DNA of 64,000 bases from Lactuca virosa. Lineage: Eukaryota; Streptophyta; Magnoliopsida; Asterales; Asteraceae. The stretch lies in the NCBI GenBank assembly GCA_928212115.1, contig CAKMRJ010005523.1, forward strand, positions 145,797,346 through 145,861,345, read 5' to 3'. Under the pieces are notes generated by a model. It saw nothing but the letters and a program-made list of their open reading frames with translations, made no database searches and had not been told where the DNA came from. Every line of letters begins with the position of its first letter. The first letter of the stretch is position 1. Of the stretch, positions 1 through 11,280 are shown in pieces. Both the position numbers and the translations under genes were made by a program.

Positions 1-49
1 AAGAGGTATGTAATTCTTTAGAACGACATAGAAAACGTTTTTAGGCTTT

Positions 50-620
50 TAACCCCTACAACTATTGAATGGTTGGGGAAAAATTAAGAAAGAAGAAGTA
101 GATTACATGGCATTATTTTGTGGAAACTATATATATTAGGTAAGTGCACCATGTACGAATCAATATAGGGTGGATATAGCTCAAGGGACTTGTTGTTATA
201 AGAAACTGGAACTGACATGGATGCATGTCAAACACACAATTGTTGCGATTTGGGACATAAGGAAGCATAATGAGAATGTTGGTATCCTAGAAACTTAGGT
301 GAATGAAACCTATTAGCTGTAAACATGGAGGGACATGTAATCTTTCAAAATAAAGTCGATAAATATATGAAGCATGTAGGAAAATCACATTTCCCAACAA
401 CTTTACTACCTCCTAAACACCATGTGCAGGTAGGCAAACCAAAGAACAAATGAAAGAAGTCAGTAATTGAACTTGAAGAAGTGGTGAAAGGTGATAGAGA
501 TTCCAAGTATCATAAATCAGTCACTCGCTTTAAGTGCAATAACATTAGACATAATGTTAGGAGCCGCAAATGCCAATATGGTGCAAGAGTGTGGTGTAGG
601 TGGTGGGAGAATTGTAGGTA
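50..620 (+). pseudogene. Decayed MULE (MuDR-type) transposase C-terminus
   Basis: Read across frames, this stretch gives a recognisable Mutator-like transposase tail. Around 185-330 the translation resembles a SWIM zinc finger (CSCYKK..LTWMHVKHTIVAIWD), though one expected Cys reads as Val. Around 400-600 come the proline-rich 'LPPKHH.QVGKPKNK' linker, a 'KSVIELEEVVKGDRDSKYHK' stretch and a zinc-knuckle-like FKCNNIRHNVRSRKCQ. In the family the SWIM and CCHC modules bind DNA downstream of the DDE catalytic core, which is not visible here and would lie before base 1. Several stops and frame changes show it is dead. I see no terminal inverted repeat. Family assignment is fairly safe; the exact ends are not. 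Confidence 0.6.
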
Positions 621-760
621 GGAGAGAGGTGTAAGTAGGGGATAGGTATAGGGGGTGGGGGAGGTCAAACTAGAGGAATAGGTGCATGTGGTGGCATGAG
701 AAGCTAGTTTGGTTAAATATGATAAGATATGTCATGTTTGTTGTGATGTTTAATATTTTT

Positions 761-2448
761 ACTTCCAATCTTACACTCAAAAAAGACTAACGGCTTAACA
801 AGCATTTTTCACCTGCCTGGATATTCAAGATAAGCACTTTCCAACATATTGGGCATTATTGACTTCTCTTTGATTTAAAGAGAAGAAATATCTACTAGCA
901 ACCGTAACCTTTTAGTGTAAGAGTCATAAAGTAAGCAAATTAGTTATGTGGAAAAGGCATGAAAATAATAGCAACCAACACAATTACATATTCATTCATG
1001 TTAAATAAGAGTACCATTACAAAATACATAATTCCAATTACATTAATATATTCTAAAAAATACACAACTAATCACCAATTCAATTTCCATTTATCTACTT
1101 CACAAGTTGTATACAATTATGCCTAAATTTCTCCGTTTTTTTCGTCCAAATATGATTTTGTATGGTGATGGCGCCCGTACTACCGTGAAATCATATTGTG
1201 TGTTATATTACCACCTACTTATTGGTTCGTACAATCTGAGTGATAATGGTATGGAGCCTTCAACCATACTTAATGTCTTGTAAAGCTAATCAGGTGAGAG
1301 GTTGGAGTTTTGATTTTCACGCGTGTGGCTTCTGGTAGTTTGTTGAAACAATGTTCATACATAAGTTATGTGGAGCTTCATTTATCGAAATATATTATGT
1401 GTATGTATATCTCGACTATGTATCACCAGAAAATTATTGGTTCATCTCTTTGTCTGTTTTCTTCTTGTTGCGTGTTGAGTTTAAAGTCTAGCTCCAAGGT
1501 TTTAGACTTGTGGGATGTATTTTCTCTTTGGGATTGTGTTATCATCGTGGTTTCCTTTTCGGGTGAATTTGTTTTTGGCTTGGCGCTTATCCTTTTTTCT
1601 ATTTTCATAACATTTCTACCAACTGTTTTAATCTTCCTTTAGCTAGTTTCCCCTTGGTTGTGGAACAAACAATTTTTTTATGATCAGTTGCAGTTGTTCT
1701 TCTCTGTTTTCTTTGTTTTTGTTTGTTTCCTTTTTTTCTGGTGTTGTTATAGTTCCTTTCCATCTCGTTGGAGTGTGTGTATAGGTATTGACATGATATA
1801 ATTTTCATGAGTTATGTGAAGTCTTTTGTCAAATGTGCTAGTAGTCTCTTGTACTAAGAGAGAACTATCTTATTTAACATTTGTGTGAAAAATGCTAACT
1901 TGAGTTTTCCACTCACATTGTGGTTTCTCATTTCTTGGATGAATCATTTTATGTGATGTTATATCGGTTGTGTCTCGTCATATGTTTAGGTGATTCCTAG
2001 CATTTGTAAGTTTCATGTATATGTGGTGTAATTATGTCCATGTGTGTGTGCTTGATTTGGCTAATATATTTGTTGTTGCGAATGGTTGGATTTTGGTATA
2101 CGGGGTATGTACGACTTAACATAATGTGTCTTTTTGCCCTTAATTAGTTTATTTTTGCAACACAATGTTTGTGTTACATTTGTTTTGTTTCACCTCAATG
2201 TGTGTTGCAATTTTGTGGTTTTTCATTAATGTTCATTCTAATGCATGAATGGCACCAATGATGTTACCATGCCCAAGAGAAGTTTCGTATGTTCCTGCCA
2301 ATCCTTTTCCCAGTTAGAAATGATGTAATAAGGGAAAGAGCATTATCAAGCTTGCTCCTAGTAGTACTCTGGAAAACTCATTTTCCAGGATGGATCAGTT
2401 GAGGACTTAGATGGATCAAAGGTTAGATTTTTTTTGGGAAAAATCTAG
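761..2448. other. Intergenic, nothing recognised
   Basis: AT-rich DNA without a convincing gene. Short open frames at 1310-1642 (+) and 1423-1808 (-) overlap each other on opposite strands, have low-complexity composition and show no family motif. A T-rich run just before 2449 (a string of T, then GGGAAAAA) could be the polypurine tract of the LTR that follows. Confidence 0.5.
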
Positions 2449-3845
2449 TGTCACGACCTGGTGAATGGAGCACCACGATGTGGCACGATAAATGCATGAA
2501 ACGTGTATCTGATGGCCGCCACGACGTGGCAAGAGGAATATCACGATGTGTCAGCTGTTGTAGCCCAAGCCCATGATCTTTTAGGGTTTCTTCCATATTT
2601 AAGCACCTGATCTCAAGGATTAGGGCATCATCTTCAGCCTCCAACCTTTCAACACGAAACCCTAGCCTCCATGGATGATTAAGAGCTTGTTTGCTTGATT
2701 GAAGACCTTGTTCTTGGATTTTTGTGGAGCTTGAGGAATGGAGAAAGATCATTTTGGTGCAAGGGAGCAAGGGACCAGCTTGGAATCATCATCTCCTTCA
2801 TATTTATGAGTTGTTAGAGGTATAAAGCTCTCATCTTCACCTTAATTCTTCTTGATGCAAGTTTAAGTTCATTTATATGATTTTGGTCCCTTCCCTGCTC
2901 TTGGAGTTTGAAGCACTCTAGAGCTTGTGATGGCTTTCTAAGGTCTATAGGCTTCCGATGAATAAGAAAAAGAGCCATTTTTGGAGTACCTTGTGTCCAT
3001 GGGTAAGTTTTAACCTCATTAAGGACATAATGGACCTAGGGTTTTAGATCTTTCCTTGGAGTGAGGTCCTAATGGATAAAGTTGGAAACTTTATCCGTCA
3101 AGTCATTGAAAAAGGACTAGATATGAAGTTATGGGTTTATTCTGTAAGAATTAAGCTCTTAATGAATAATGTGGCTTTCTGCTAGGGACCACGACGTGGC
3201 CAAGGGTTTGTCACGACGTGGAGGTGTCCTGTTTTTTTTGACTATTTTGTCCTGACGTGCTCACGACGTGGTCAAGAGGTATCCACATCGTGGTGAGTGT
3301 TGACTTGGTTGATCGTTGACTTTTGTTGACCGTTAACTACTAACTTTTGACCAGTGTGACTTTGGTTCAAACTTGAGGGATTTGGGTTATTGATTAAGGA
3401 TCTATCTTTGTTTGGTGATAGTCGATTCGTGGAAGTAATCGGTGTTGGGAGTGAGGGAGTTGTTGTGTTGCCTTGGGTCTTCGATTTAGGCGAGTTTCCT
3501 CACTATATTATCTATGTCATAATATAGTGCATGGTAGACTAGCTGAGTCTTATTGTTGATTGTTGTTATGTATATTTATCGGGTTACTGATAACTCCAGG
3601 ACTACTGATAGTCTGTAGGATTGCTAATAACCTATAGGTATGTGAAGATATATGAGTTGTGGTATGCTGGGAAGAGTACCAGGAGGTCGATGGTCATCTA
3701 TTTGAGTGTCCTAGGGGTTGTATGCAGTCATGTAGGATAGCCTGAGAACTCTTGATCTAGACTTTCTTGCATATTCCTTGGTTGGTTGTGGCTATAGAGT
3801 ATGATCACATGTTCGACTGTCTATCTCACCTCTGATTTCCTTATA
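2449..3845 (+). repeat. Ty3/gypsy LTR fragment with CCACGACGTGG palindromes
   Basis: Starts with TGTCACGACC after a purine-rich tract, as many plant gypsy LTRs do. It carries the 11-bp palindrome CCACGACGTGG exactly at 2519-2529 and 3189-3199, with near copies at 2473-2483, 3211-3221, 3261-3271 and 3282-3293. A TTGAC-rich block (3300-3360) parallels one in the LTR at 38250-38310. The 3' part (3530-3840) has the 'GATAACC..CTGATAGTC' repeats and 'TGTTCGACTGTCTA' motif also seen at 10680-10960 and, on the minus strand, at 16600-16630. No coding region is attached. The fragment ends where copia A begins. Confidence 0.65.
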
Positions 3846-4105
3846 TGATTATAATTGATTATTTGAATTGAATTGGTAAATTGTCTTGCAAGTAATTCTA
3901 AATAAGATCAAATTGAGATAATCTAATTAGTTGATTTATATTATTTGCTATTTGATCCTTATGTTTTGAAAAGTTCTAAACTTGTCCTCAAGCTTTGAAA
4001 TTTTATATTTTATGATTAAATGTTTAATTTGGATAATTTAAATTTCAATCCCTAGAATTTTACAAGTTTAAAATTCAACTCTATACTATTATATTATTGC
4101 AAGCT

Positions 4106-4109
<4 letters not shown>

Positions 4110-4168
<59 letters not shown>
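4110..4168. repeat. (TA)n microsatellite in copia A leader
   Basis: Uninterrupted TA dinucleotide run. A (TA)n run sits at the equivalent leader position in D (29969-30026) and E (43058-43108) and is reduced to a few units in C (about 24658-24670), so it is an inherited part of the leader that varies in length. Confidence 0.9.
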
Positions 4169-4172
<4 letters not shown>

Positions 4173-4184
4173 AATTTAAAATGC

Positions 4185-4958
4185 TAGTCTTACCGTTAGT
4201 AGGCCTCATTCACGAAGCCAGTCTATAAGGTGGGTATAAGGTTGTTGCCTATAAAATGGCGCTTAATGGGTGTACATTCACACCCACCGCTTCCTTGACT
4301 GGTGGAGGGTCGTTAGCCGAACGGGTAGGATAGGGCAAACCTCCTCTCATTAATAAGTATAATGAATCTATATAAAGTAACTAAACATGTTTTATAAAAT
4401 TCCCAATCTTAGTTACTTTAGGAAAAGTGAATTGATGCAATCTCATGAAATTACACTTTGTACCCTTGCTAAGACATTAATGGAGCGCATGTGGTTAACC
4501 GGCACATTAATTGGGTTCCAAGCAAAGGTGGCAAAGGGTGACTCATTGTTTGTTATAGTTCAATGGAGCGTGTGTGGTTAACCAGCACATTGAATAGGTA
4601 ACTGTAACAGTGGGGGCACCTTGTACATTTGCATGGTTATTCACACCCACTTTGTGATCCTCGGCATCCCAGTCACAAACGAGAGGGGCATATCGAGATT
4701 TAAACATGCCATTGAAAGGTTCAATGAATCTCAATGAAATCTAGGAATTCTCAATACATTTAAAACTTAAAGCTTATGTTTTTCATGGTGAAGAATTAGT
4801 GAATCATCATTCACTTACCTCCAAATTATTTGCATGTTGGATTACGGCATCCCTTTTCTAATGTGTAAATAATGTTGTTGGGTCCTAGCCCTAATTTTCT
4901 TTTTGGGTGTTAATTAGGGGCTTAATTCTAATCAAACTTTGTTCCTTTCTATTTGTAG
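4185..4958 (+). promoter_or_regulatory. Structured 5' leader of copia A
   Basis: Untranslated leader upstream of the gag ATG, conserved with the leaders of C, D and E. Two hairpins share a fixed 22-nt core containing GGTTAACC. Copy 1 at 4476-4511 has stem ATTAATG/CATTAAT. Copy 2 at 4559-4594 has stem TTCAATG/CATTGAA. The copies start 83 bp apart and both 7-bp stems are perfect despite different sequences. A further hairpin at 4651-4679 (TTTGTGA/TCACAAA) has the loop TCCTCGGCATCCCAG, and a conserved GATTACGGCATCCC box lies near 4842. Retroelement leaders carry packaging, dimerisation and translation signals; which of these applies here is inference. Confidence 0.65.
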
Positions 4959-7900
4959 ATGTCTAACGCAAACAACGCTACTGCTAGCTCATTCCCGCTA
5001 ATGAGCCTTTGTCAAAAAGTGACTTTCGATGAAACGAACTTTAGCGAATGGATAAGATACATTCGCACGATCGCGTGTTACGAGGACAAAGAGTATGTTC
5101 TCGATGAGAAGCTCGAGAAGGTCAATCCAGAAACTGCTACTCCTGAAGAAATGGCTGTCTTTGAGAACCATGAGCGTGATGCAACGAAGGTCCATTGCAT
5201 CATGATAGCCACAATGAACTTAGAATTCCAAAAATCCTATGAGGACATGTATCCTTATGAGATGCATCTAGACTTGATGGAGAGATATCACCAAAGCGCG
5301 AGGCAAGAATGCTATGAGATCATAACGAATATGATCACTGCTAAAATGGGAAGTGGAGAGTCTCTAACTGTGCACTTGCAAAAGATGCAAAGGTATGTTG
5401 ATCGTCTTCGCAAGTTGAATGTCAACTTTGGGGAAGATTTGGCTATCGACATTGTTCTTCACTCCTTGCCCTCATGCTACAACCAATTTAGGATGACCTA
5501 CCACATGAACAAGGAAGAGGTCACCCTAAGCAAACTCCAAGGGCTCCTGAGGACTGCTGAGAGCAACCTCAAGGACAAGTCTGTTGCACCAACTCCCAAT
5601 CCACCCGTTGCTCCTGTTTTGGCTATTGGACAGGGAAGGGGAAAGAAGAGGAAGGCTTTTTCAAAGAACCACCGCAAAGGAAAGTCCCAAGATGGTTCCT
5701 CTTCTAGTGGGACCAAGGTTGATCCTGCTAAGCCCAACCCAAACCCAAAGGAGGCAGAGTGCCACCATTGCCACAAAATAGGACATTGGAAGAGAAGCTG
5801 CCCGGAATATCTGCAAGCCATCAAGGATGGGAAGATCAAGCCATCTTTCGCAGGTATTTACACAATTAAATCTAATGATTCATCTCATGCGATTTCTTGG
5901 GTTCTTGATACAGGGTGTGGTTACCACATTTGTTCTGATTTGCAGGGACTAGGAAGAAATAGGGATGTGGAGCTTGGAAGAATAAATCTAATCATGGGAA
6001 ACAGAAGAACGTCGCCTGTCACCAAGATTGGAGTGTATTCTTTAGTGCTTAGAAATGGATTAAATTTAGATTTAAATAATTGTTGCTACTCGCCAGATAT
6101 GGCAAGAAACATCATTTCTTTTCATGGTTTATTTAGACAAGGATTTAGATATTCGTTTAATAATGAGAATGGTTCGATTTATGCTTATCTAAATGGTGTT
6201 TTATATTTTGAAGCAATGCCTTGTAATGGAATTTATGAAACTGTTATGGTTGTAGATAACCTAGGAAATGATGTGTTGTGTATGGATTCTTCCAATAGTA
6301 TGGATAAAGCATCCTTGTGGCATTGTCGTCTTGGACATGTCAACAAGAAGCGCATAGCCCAACTCCAAAAGGATGGAGTGTTGGAGTCGTTCGACCTTAG
6401 GGAAGATGACACGTGCGAATCTTGTTTACTTGGAAAGATGACCAAGTCACCCTTCACTGGCACTTGTGCGAGGGGTGAGGGTTTATTGGATCTCATACAT
6501 ACAGATGTATGTGGACCCTTTAGATCCACCACAAGGGATGCAAATCGCTTCTATGTGACTTTCACAGATGATTATAGCAGATATGGGTATATCTACTTAA
6601 TCAAGCACAAGTCAGAAACCTTTGAAAAGTTCAAAGAGTTTAAACAAGAAGTGGAGAATCAATTGGGCAGGAAAATCAAGATGCTTCGATCTGATCGAGG
6701 TGGAGAGTACCTAAGTCTTGAATTCCACGACTACCTCAAGGAATGTGGAATAGTTTCACAATTGACGCCACCTAGGACACCACAATTGAATGGTGTAGCT
6801 GAGAGGCGTAATCGAACCTTGCTAGACATGGTTCGTTCCATGATGAGTCGTGCTTCACTACCTATCTCATTTTGGGGGTATGCCTTAGAGACTGCCGCCC
6901 ATATCCTTAATTTAGTACCTACAAAGAAGGTTGCCAAAACACCTCACGAGATGTGGACAGGGAAAGCTCCCTCGTTGGCACATATCAAGGTTTGGGGCTG
7001 TGAAGTTTTCGTAAGACGAGAAACTCACGACAAGCTCGAACCTCGTAGTGAGCGATGTATATTCATCGGCTACCCACAGAAATCCTTTGGATATCTCTTC
7101 TATAGACCGAGTGACAATGTTGTCTTCGTTGCGAGGAGAGGGGTTTTCCGAGAGCGGGAACTCATAAGCCAAGGAGAAGTGGGAGGCAAGTCGATCTTGA
7201 AGAGATTCAAGAGTCGAGCGATGAAGGAACCTCTAACGCTGGCGCTCAACCCGAGGAGGAAACTCCGGTTGAACCAATTGACGAGTCCTTACCTCTTAGA
7301 CGTTCCGAAAGAGTTAGAGTTCATCCCCAGTTTTATGGTTTTCATATTACTACCGAAGGGGACACGTATATTAGTGATGGTACACTAATAAATCTAGATG
7401 AACCTAATAGCTATAAGGAAGCCATGGCAGGCCCAGAGTCTGTAAAATGGAAAGAGGCGATGGACAGCGAGATTCAGTCCATGTATGACAACCAAGTTTG
7501 GAATTTGGTTGACAATGTACCAGGTCGTAAGACGGTCGGGTGCAAGTGGATCTTCAAGAAGAAGACCGACGTGGATGGGAACGTGCACACTTATAAGGCG
7601 CGATTGGTTGCGAAGGGTTTCACTCAGACTCCTGGAGTTGACTACGACGAAACCTTCTCACCAGTTGCGAAGATAAAGTCTATTAGGGTGATGCTAGCCA
7701 TTGCTGCATTTCATGACTATGAAATATGGCAAATGGATGTAAAAACCGCTTTCCTTAATGGGAAGTTGGCTGAGGATGTTTACATGGCTCAGCCAGAGGG
7801 TTTTGTCGATCCAAAGCATCCCAATAGAGTGTGTAAGCTTGAGAAGTCCATTTATGGGCTTAAGCAAGCGTCTCGCAGATGGAATCTTTGCTTCGATGAG

Positions 7901-8980
7901 AAAGTCAAAGAGTTTGGATTTGTACGAAGTGAAGATGAATCATGTGTATATGTCAAGGCCAGTGGGAGTATAGTTAGCTTTCTCGTTTTGTATGTCGATG
8001 ACATACTGCTCATAGGAAACAACGTCCCGACTCTGCAGGAGGTTAAGTCCTGGCTCGGGAAGTGTTTCGCTATGAAGGACCTCGGAGAGGCTTCCTATAT
8101 TTTAGGAATAAGGATAGTGAGAGAACGAAGTAAGAGACTAATAGGACTTAGTCAGAATACTTACTTGGATAAGGTACTAAAACGTTTTAGTATGGAAAAC
8201 TCGAAAAAGGGAGAACTACCGATACAGAGTAATGCCAAATTGAGTAAGACTCAAAGCCCGAGTACAGAAGCCGAGATAGCTGAGATGAGCCGAATACCCT
8301 ATGCTTCCGCAGTTGGCTCTATCATGTACGCTATGACTTGTACTCGCCCTGATGTGGCCTTTGCTTTGAGCATGGTCAGTAGATATCAAGGGAACCCGGG
8401 CAGAGCTCATTGGATTGCGGTCAAGAATATACTTAAGTACCTTCGGAGGACCAAGGAATGGTTTTTAGTCCTCGGAGGGAGTGATGACTTAAAGGTGCGA
8501 GGGTATAGTGATGCCAGTTTTCAGACCGACAGGGACAACTACCGTTCGCAGTCGGGCTGGGTCTTTACCCTCAATGGAGGAGCAGTGACTTGGAAAAGTT
8601 CCAAGCAAGAAACTGTAGCTGATTCAACGTGCGAATCAGAGTACATTGCAGCGAGCGAAGCGTCAAAAGAGGCAATGTGGTTGAAGAACTTCATTGGTGA
8701 TCTTGGAGTTGTGCCTGCCATAAAGGAGCCTATGGAAATCTTCTGTGATAATGAAGGAGCGGTTGCCTTGACCAAGGAACCAAGGGATCATGGTAGATCT
8801 CGACATATCGACAGAAAATATCACTTTATTAGACATCGAGTAGAAGAAGGACACCTCGTGGTGAAGAGGGTATCGTCAGAGGATAACCCAGCAGATCCGC
8901 TTACGAAGGGACTGAGCAGGGTTAAGCATTTGCAGCACGCTAGGAGCATTGGGCTGAAGGACGATATTAGTTTAGATTAG
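4959..8980 (+). pseudogene. Copia A gag-pol polyprotein, one frameshift
   Basis: Polyprotein of about 1340 codons. Gag (residues 1-265) carries a CCHC knuckle CHHCHKIGHWKRSC at 268-281. The protease active site is DTGC (D317). Pre-integrase WHCRLGH is near 454, followed by CESCLLGK. Integrase has D516 (IHTDVCGPF), D579 (SDRGGEY) and E615, which fits DD35E. Reverse transcriptase has YVDDILLIG (bases about 7991-8017). RNase H has GYSDASF near 8500 and a TCESEYIAAS box. The ATG lies in the family context MSNANNATASS. Compared with copy E, one base is missing near 7170, in the integrase-RT linker; the frame shifts there and the downstream frame is open from before 7424 to the TAG at 8978-8980. 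I saw no other inactivating change. This is the best-preserved polyprotein here, though the element's 5' end is missing. Confidence 0.9.
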
Positions 8981-9849
8981 ATAGTTTGGAAACATGTAAT
9001 AGATAAATGTAATTGACATTTGATGATTAAATAAATGAGTATTATTTATAAGTAAAGCTACTGTCTTATGTTAATTGTTTAACTATTGTTTCATTTTGCA
9101 TGTTTTGACTTCCTGAATAATTAAGTTATTTGATAATAATCGAATTATTCGAATAGTCCACAGTCGTTCATATGTTGGAAGTAGATATGAATGAAGACTG
9201 TCATGAATTGGTGTGTAGATTGTCTAAAGTGTATTAGACATAGCAAAGGTTTGCTACAACGTTCATGAGTGCTTATGAACTTGATTTGAGCATTGGAATA
9301 AACCCACACTTGTTGGAATCACTTCATGGAATTTATCACGAGTGATCACAAGATGGTAATATCATATGGTCTTAAAACCTAGATATATGGTTTATTGTTT
9401 GTTAATTGGTTATGCATTGATAATGCGCAAACGCATCAGTAACTTGATGTTATAAAACGTATTGTTGTGTGTAATTTGATTAGTGGATAGTAAATGCATA
9501 TAAGTCGAAGTTTATCTGTTCCTTTTATCCTAAGAGGGTAAAAGCGATATCAGGGCCCCTCGATGATTTGATTTGACTTATGTGCCGGGCCCGGTCAGGA
9601 CTGAATTGATGTGTTCAATTAAGTTCTAAGTCAAGTAAATCTGAGATCGAGAAACAAATTGCAGGACAATAAGTATGACCATGTTCCATGTAATTGTCCG
9701 CACGGTATCTAGAACAGAGGATTATACGATCCCTTATCTGAAGGACAGGATACTGATAAGATCAGAGTTTGACAACGTCTTTGAGAGCTACGATTGCTAA
9801 TCGGATTATATTTGCATATATAGTTACTAGACTTATCCAAGTGGGAGAC
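8981..9849 (+). promoter_or_regulatory. Conserved 3' noncoding tract and polypurine tract, copia A
   Basis: About 870 bp between the pol stop and the 3' LTR. No ORF, yet clearly conserved with D (34600-35384) and C (19006-19843, minus strand). The tract includes TCATTTTGCATGTTTTGACT, the block around GGGCCCCTCGATGATTT and CCGGGCCCGG, and a long-range stem TTGACTTA (9573-9580) with TAAGTCAA (9627-9634). It ends in the polypurine tract AAGTGGGAGAC (9839-9849), the expected primer for plus-strand DNA synthesis. Confidence 0.7.
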
Positions 9850-10629
9850 TGTTGGATTAGTGTCTAAGGCTGTAACTATATTTGGTAAGTACTTGACCCG
9901 GTTGTGCATGGTCATTTTGGGTTGCCTTCACCATAGCAACTTGACAGGATGATTTGTTAAGAGAGAAGAGATATTATTGTTAATATATTATGAGAATAAT
10001 ATATTAAAGAAATAATAATGTTATTTAATTAATATAAGTCATATATTAATTGAGAATTAATTTGGTGACTTAAAGAGGTTAATTGAATAAAGGGGCATAA
10101 ACTGTCAAATGTGTGATAGTTGTATTTTGGGCTATGTATCCTTATGGATATGAGGGTGGACGAATTTTAGGGTTTGGATACCATAAAATCGTCCAAGCCT
10201 ATTATCTAGAAGGATCTTGGATTGCTTAGGGCCTAAGTCATTCAATTAGGGTTAAAGGTGAAACCCTAGTAGCTCATAGTATAAAATAGATCCCTTGGGG
10301 TGGGGAAATCGGGACTCATGCCAGGCAAGAAACCCTAGGGTCGATTTCTCTCCCTCCTATCTCTCTCAAGATCATCTTCTTGCTATTTGGTGTTTGTAAG
10401 CCATTAGAGGAGTGACAATTGTGACTCTAAGCTCCAAGAAGAAGAAGTGTCAAGCAAGTAATTCAAGGTATTCTTTTAGATCTGATTTCATATGATTAGA
10501 TTCAATTGTTTACATTAGATCTAGTATTGTAAGTCTTGGATACAATGCATGTTCAATTAGAGAAACCTAGATCCAAGCATTAGGGTTTGCATGTGCACAT
10601 AGGAAAGTTCTTATGGCTCAAACCCATCA
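9850..10629 (+). repeat. 3' LTR of copia A
   Basis: 780 bp, from TGTTGGATTAG just after the polypurine tract to ...AACCCATCA. Length and ends match the 780-bp LTRs of copia D. AT-rich blocks of ATTAATTTGG type occur in the U3 half, and a TATAAAATAGATCCC TATA-like box at about 10280. The 3' end reads CCCATCA instead of the CCCAACA seen in C, D and E. Confidence 0.85.
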
Positions 10630-11280
10630 ATGCATTCATTAGTGATTTGCCAGTGGTGACGTAGAGAGTTATGTGTGAGTCTCGGTATGCAGTAATAAGC
10701 TGTTAGACAGGTAGACTAGTGTAGATAGTTTCATGTGTTCATGATCTTGTTGTTGGCTGTTGTTATATGTATCATTGATATTGCTGACGACACTAGGATT
10801 GTTGATAGTCCGAAGGGTTGTTGATAACCTATAGGGCTGATGTGAGCCCATAAGACTGCTGATAGTCTCAGGGTTGTTGATAACACATAATTGTTCATTT
10901 GTTGTGCTTTAATGGATATTTAGGACTGCTGATAGTCCCGATGTTACTAAGAACCCATAGTTGATTATTATGGTGTGTGGTATGTAATATTTTGGGGGAG
11001 CTCACTTAGTTTTGGCTTATAGTTGTGGATTAAATGTTTTCATGTACCATTGGTGATCGTGAAAAGGGGAATGTGTGACTGTACACATTCATCAACAGCA
11101 TGGAAGATTCCACATTTACTATATTAATCTGACTTTCAAACAATTGTATCATGGAACAAATGAGTTTTCTTAACTTGAGTTTTATGGAAATGGTGTTTTT
11201 GCCTTAATTAAAAATGAAATTTTTGTTTATGAAAATGAAATGTTACATACTATCTCAAACCTAAGTTACATCAACGGGTC
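10630..11280 (+). repeat. Ty3/gypsy LTR fragment, 3' portion
   Basis: Carries the GATAACCTATAGG / CTGATAGTC repeats found at 3580-3640 and continues into GGGGGAGCTCACTTAG..TTTTGGCTTATAGTTGTGG. The reverse complement of a related sequence is at 16200-16270. It overlaps in homology with 2449-3845, so the two flanks of copia A are two LTR copies rather than one LTR simply split by the insertion. Confidence 0.55.

Larger units (their letters stand above)
3846..10629 (+). mobile_element. Copia element A, 5'-truncated, near-intact gag-pol
   Basis: Ty1/copia retrotransposon with part of the leader, one long gag-pol frame (4959-8980), a long 3' noncoding tract, a polypurine tract and a 3' LTR. The 5' LTR, primer-binding site and first part of the leader are absent. 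Homology to the leaders of D and E begins at about 3850, directly after a gypsy LTR piece. Family membership with C, D and E follows from shared LTR ends (TGTTGGATTA...), leader hairpins, the (TA)n tract and the 3' noncoding region. Without two LTRs there is no target-site duplication to read and no LTR-based age. Confidence 0.85.

Noticed and set aside
2423..2770. Minus-strand frame of 115 codons as a gene
   Set aside because: Lies wholly inside the gypsy LTR on the antisense strand and shows no family motif.
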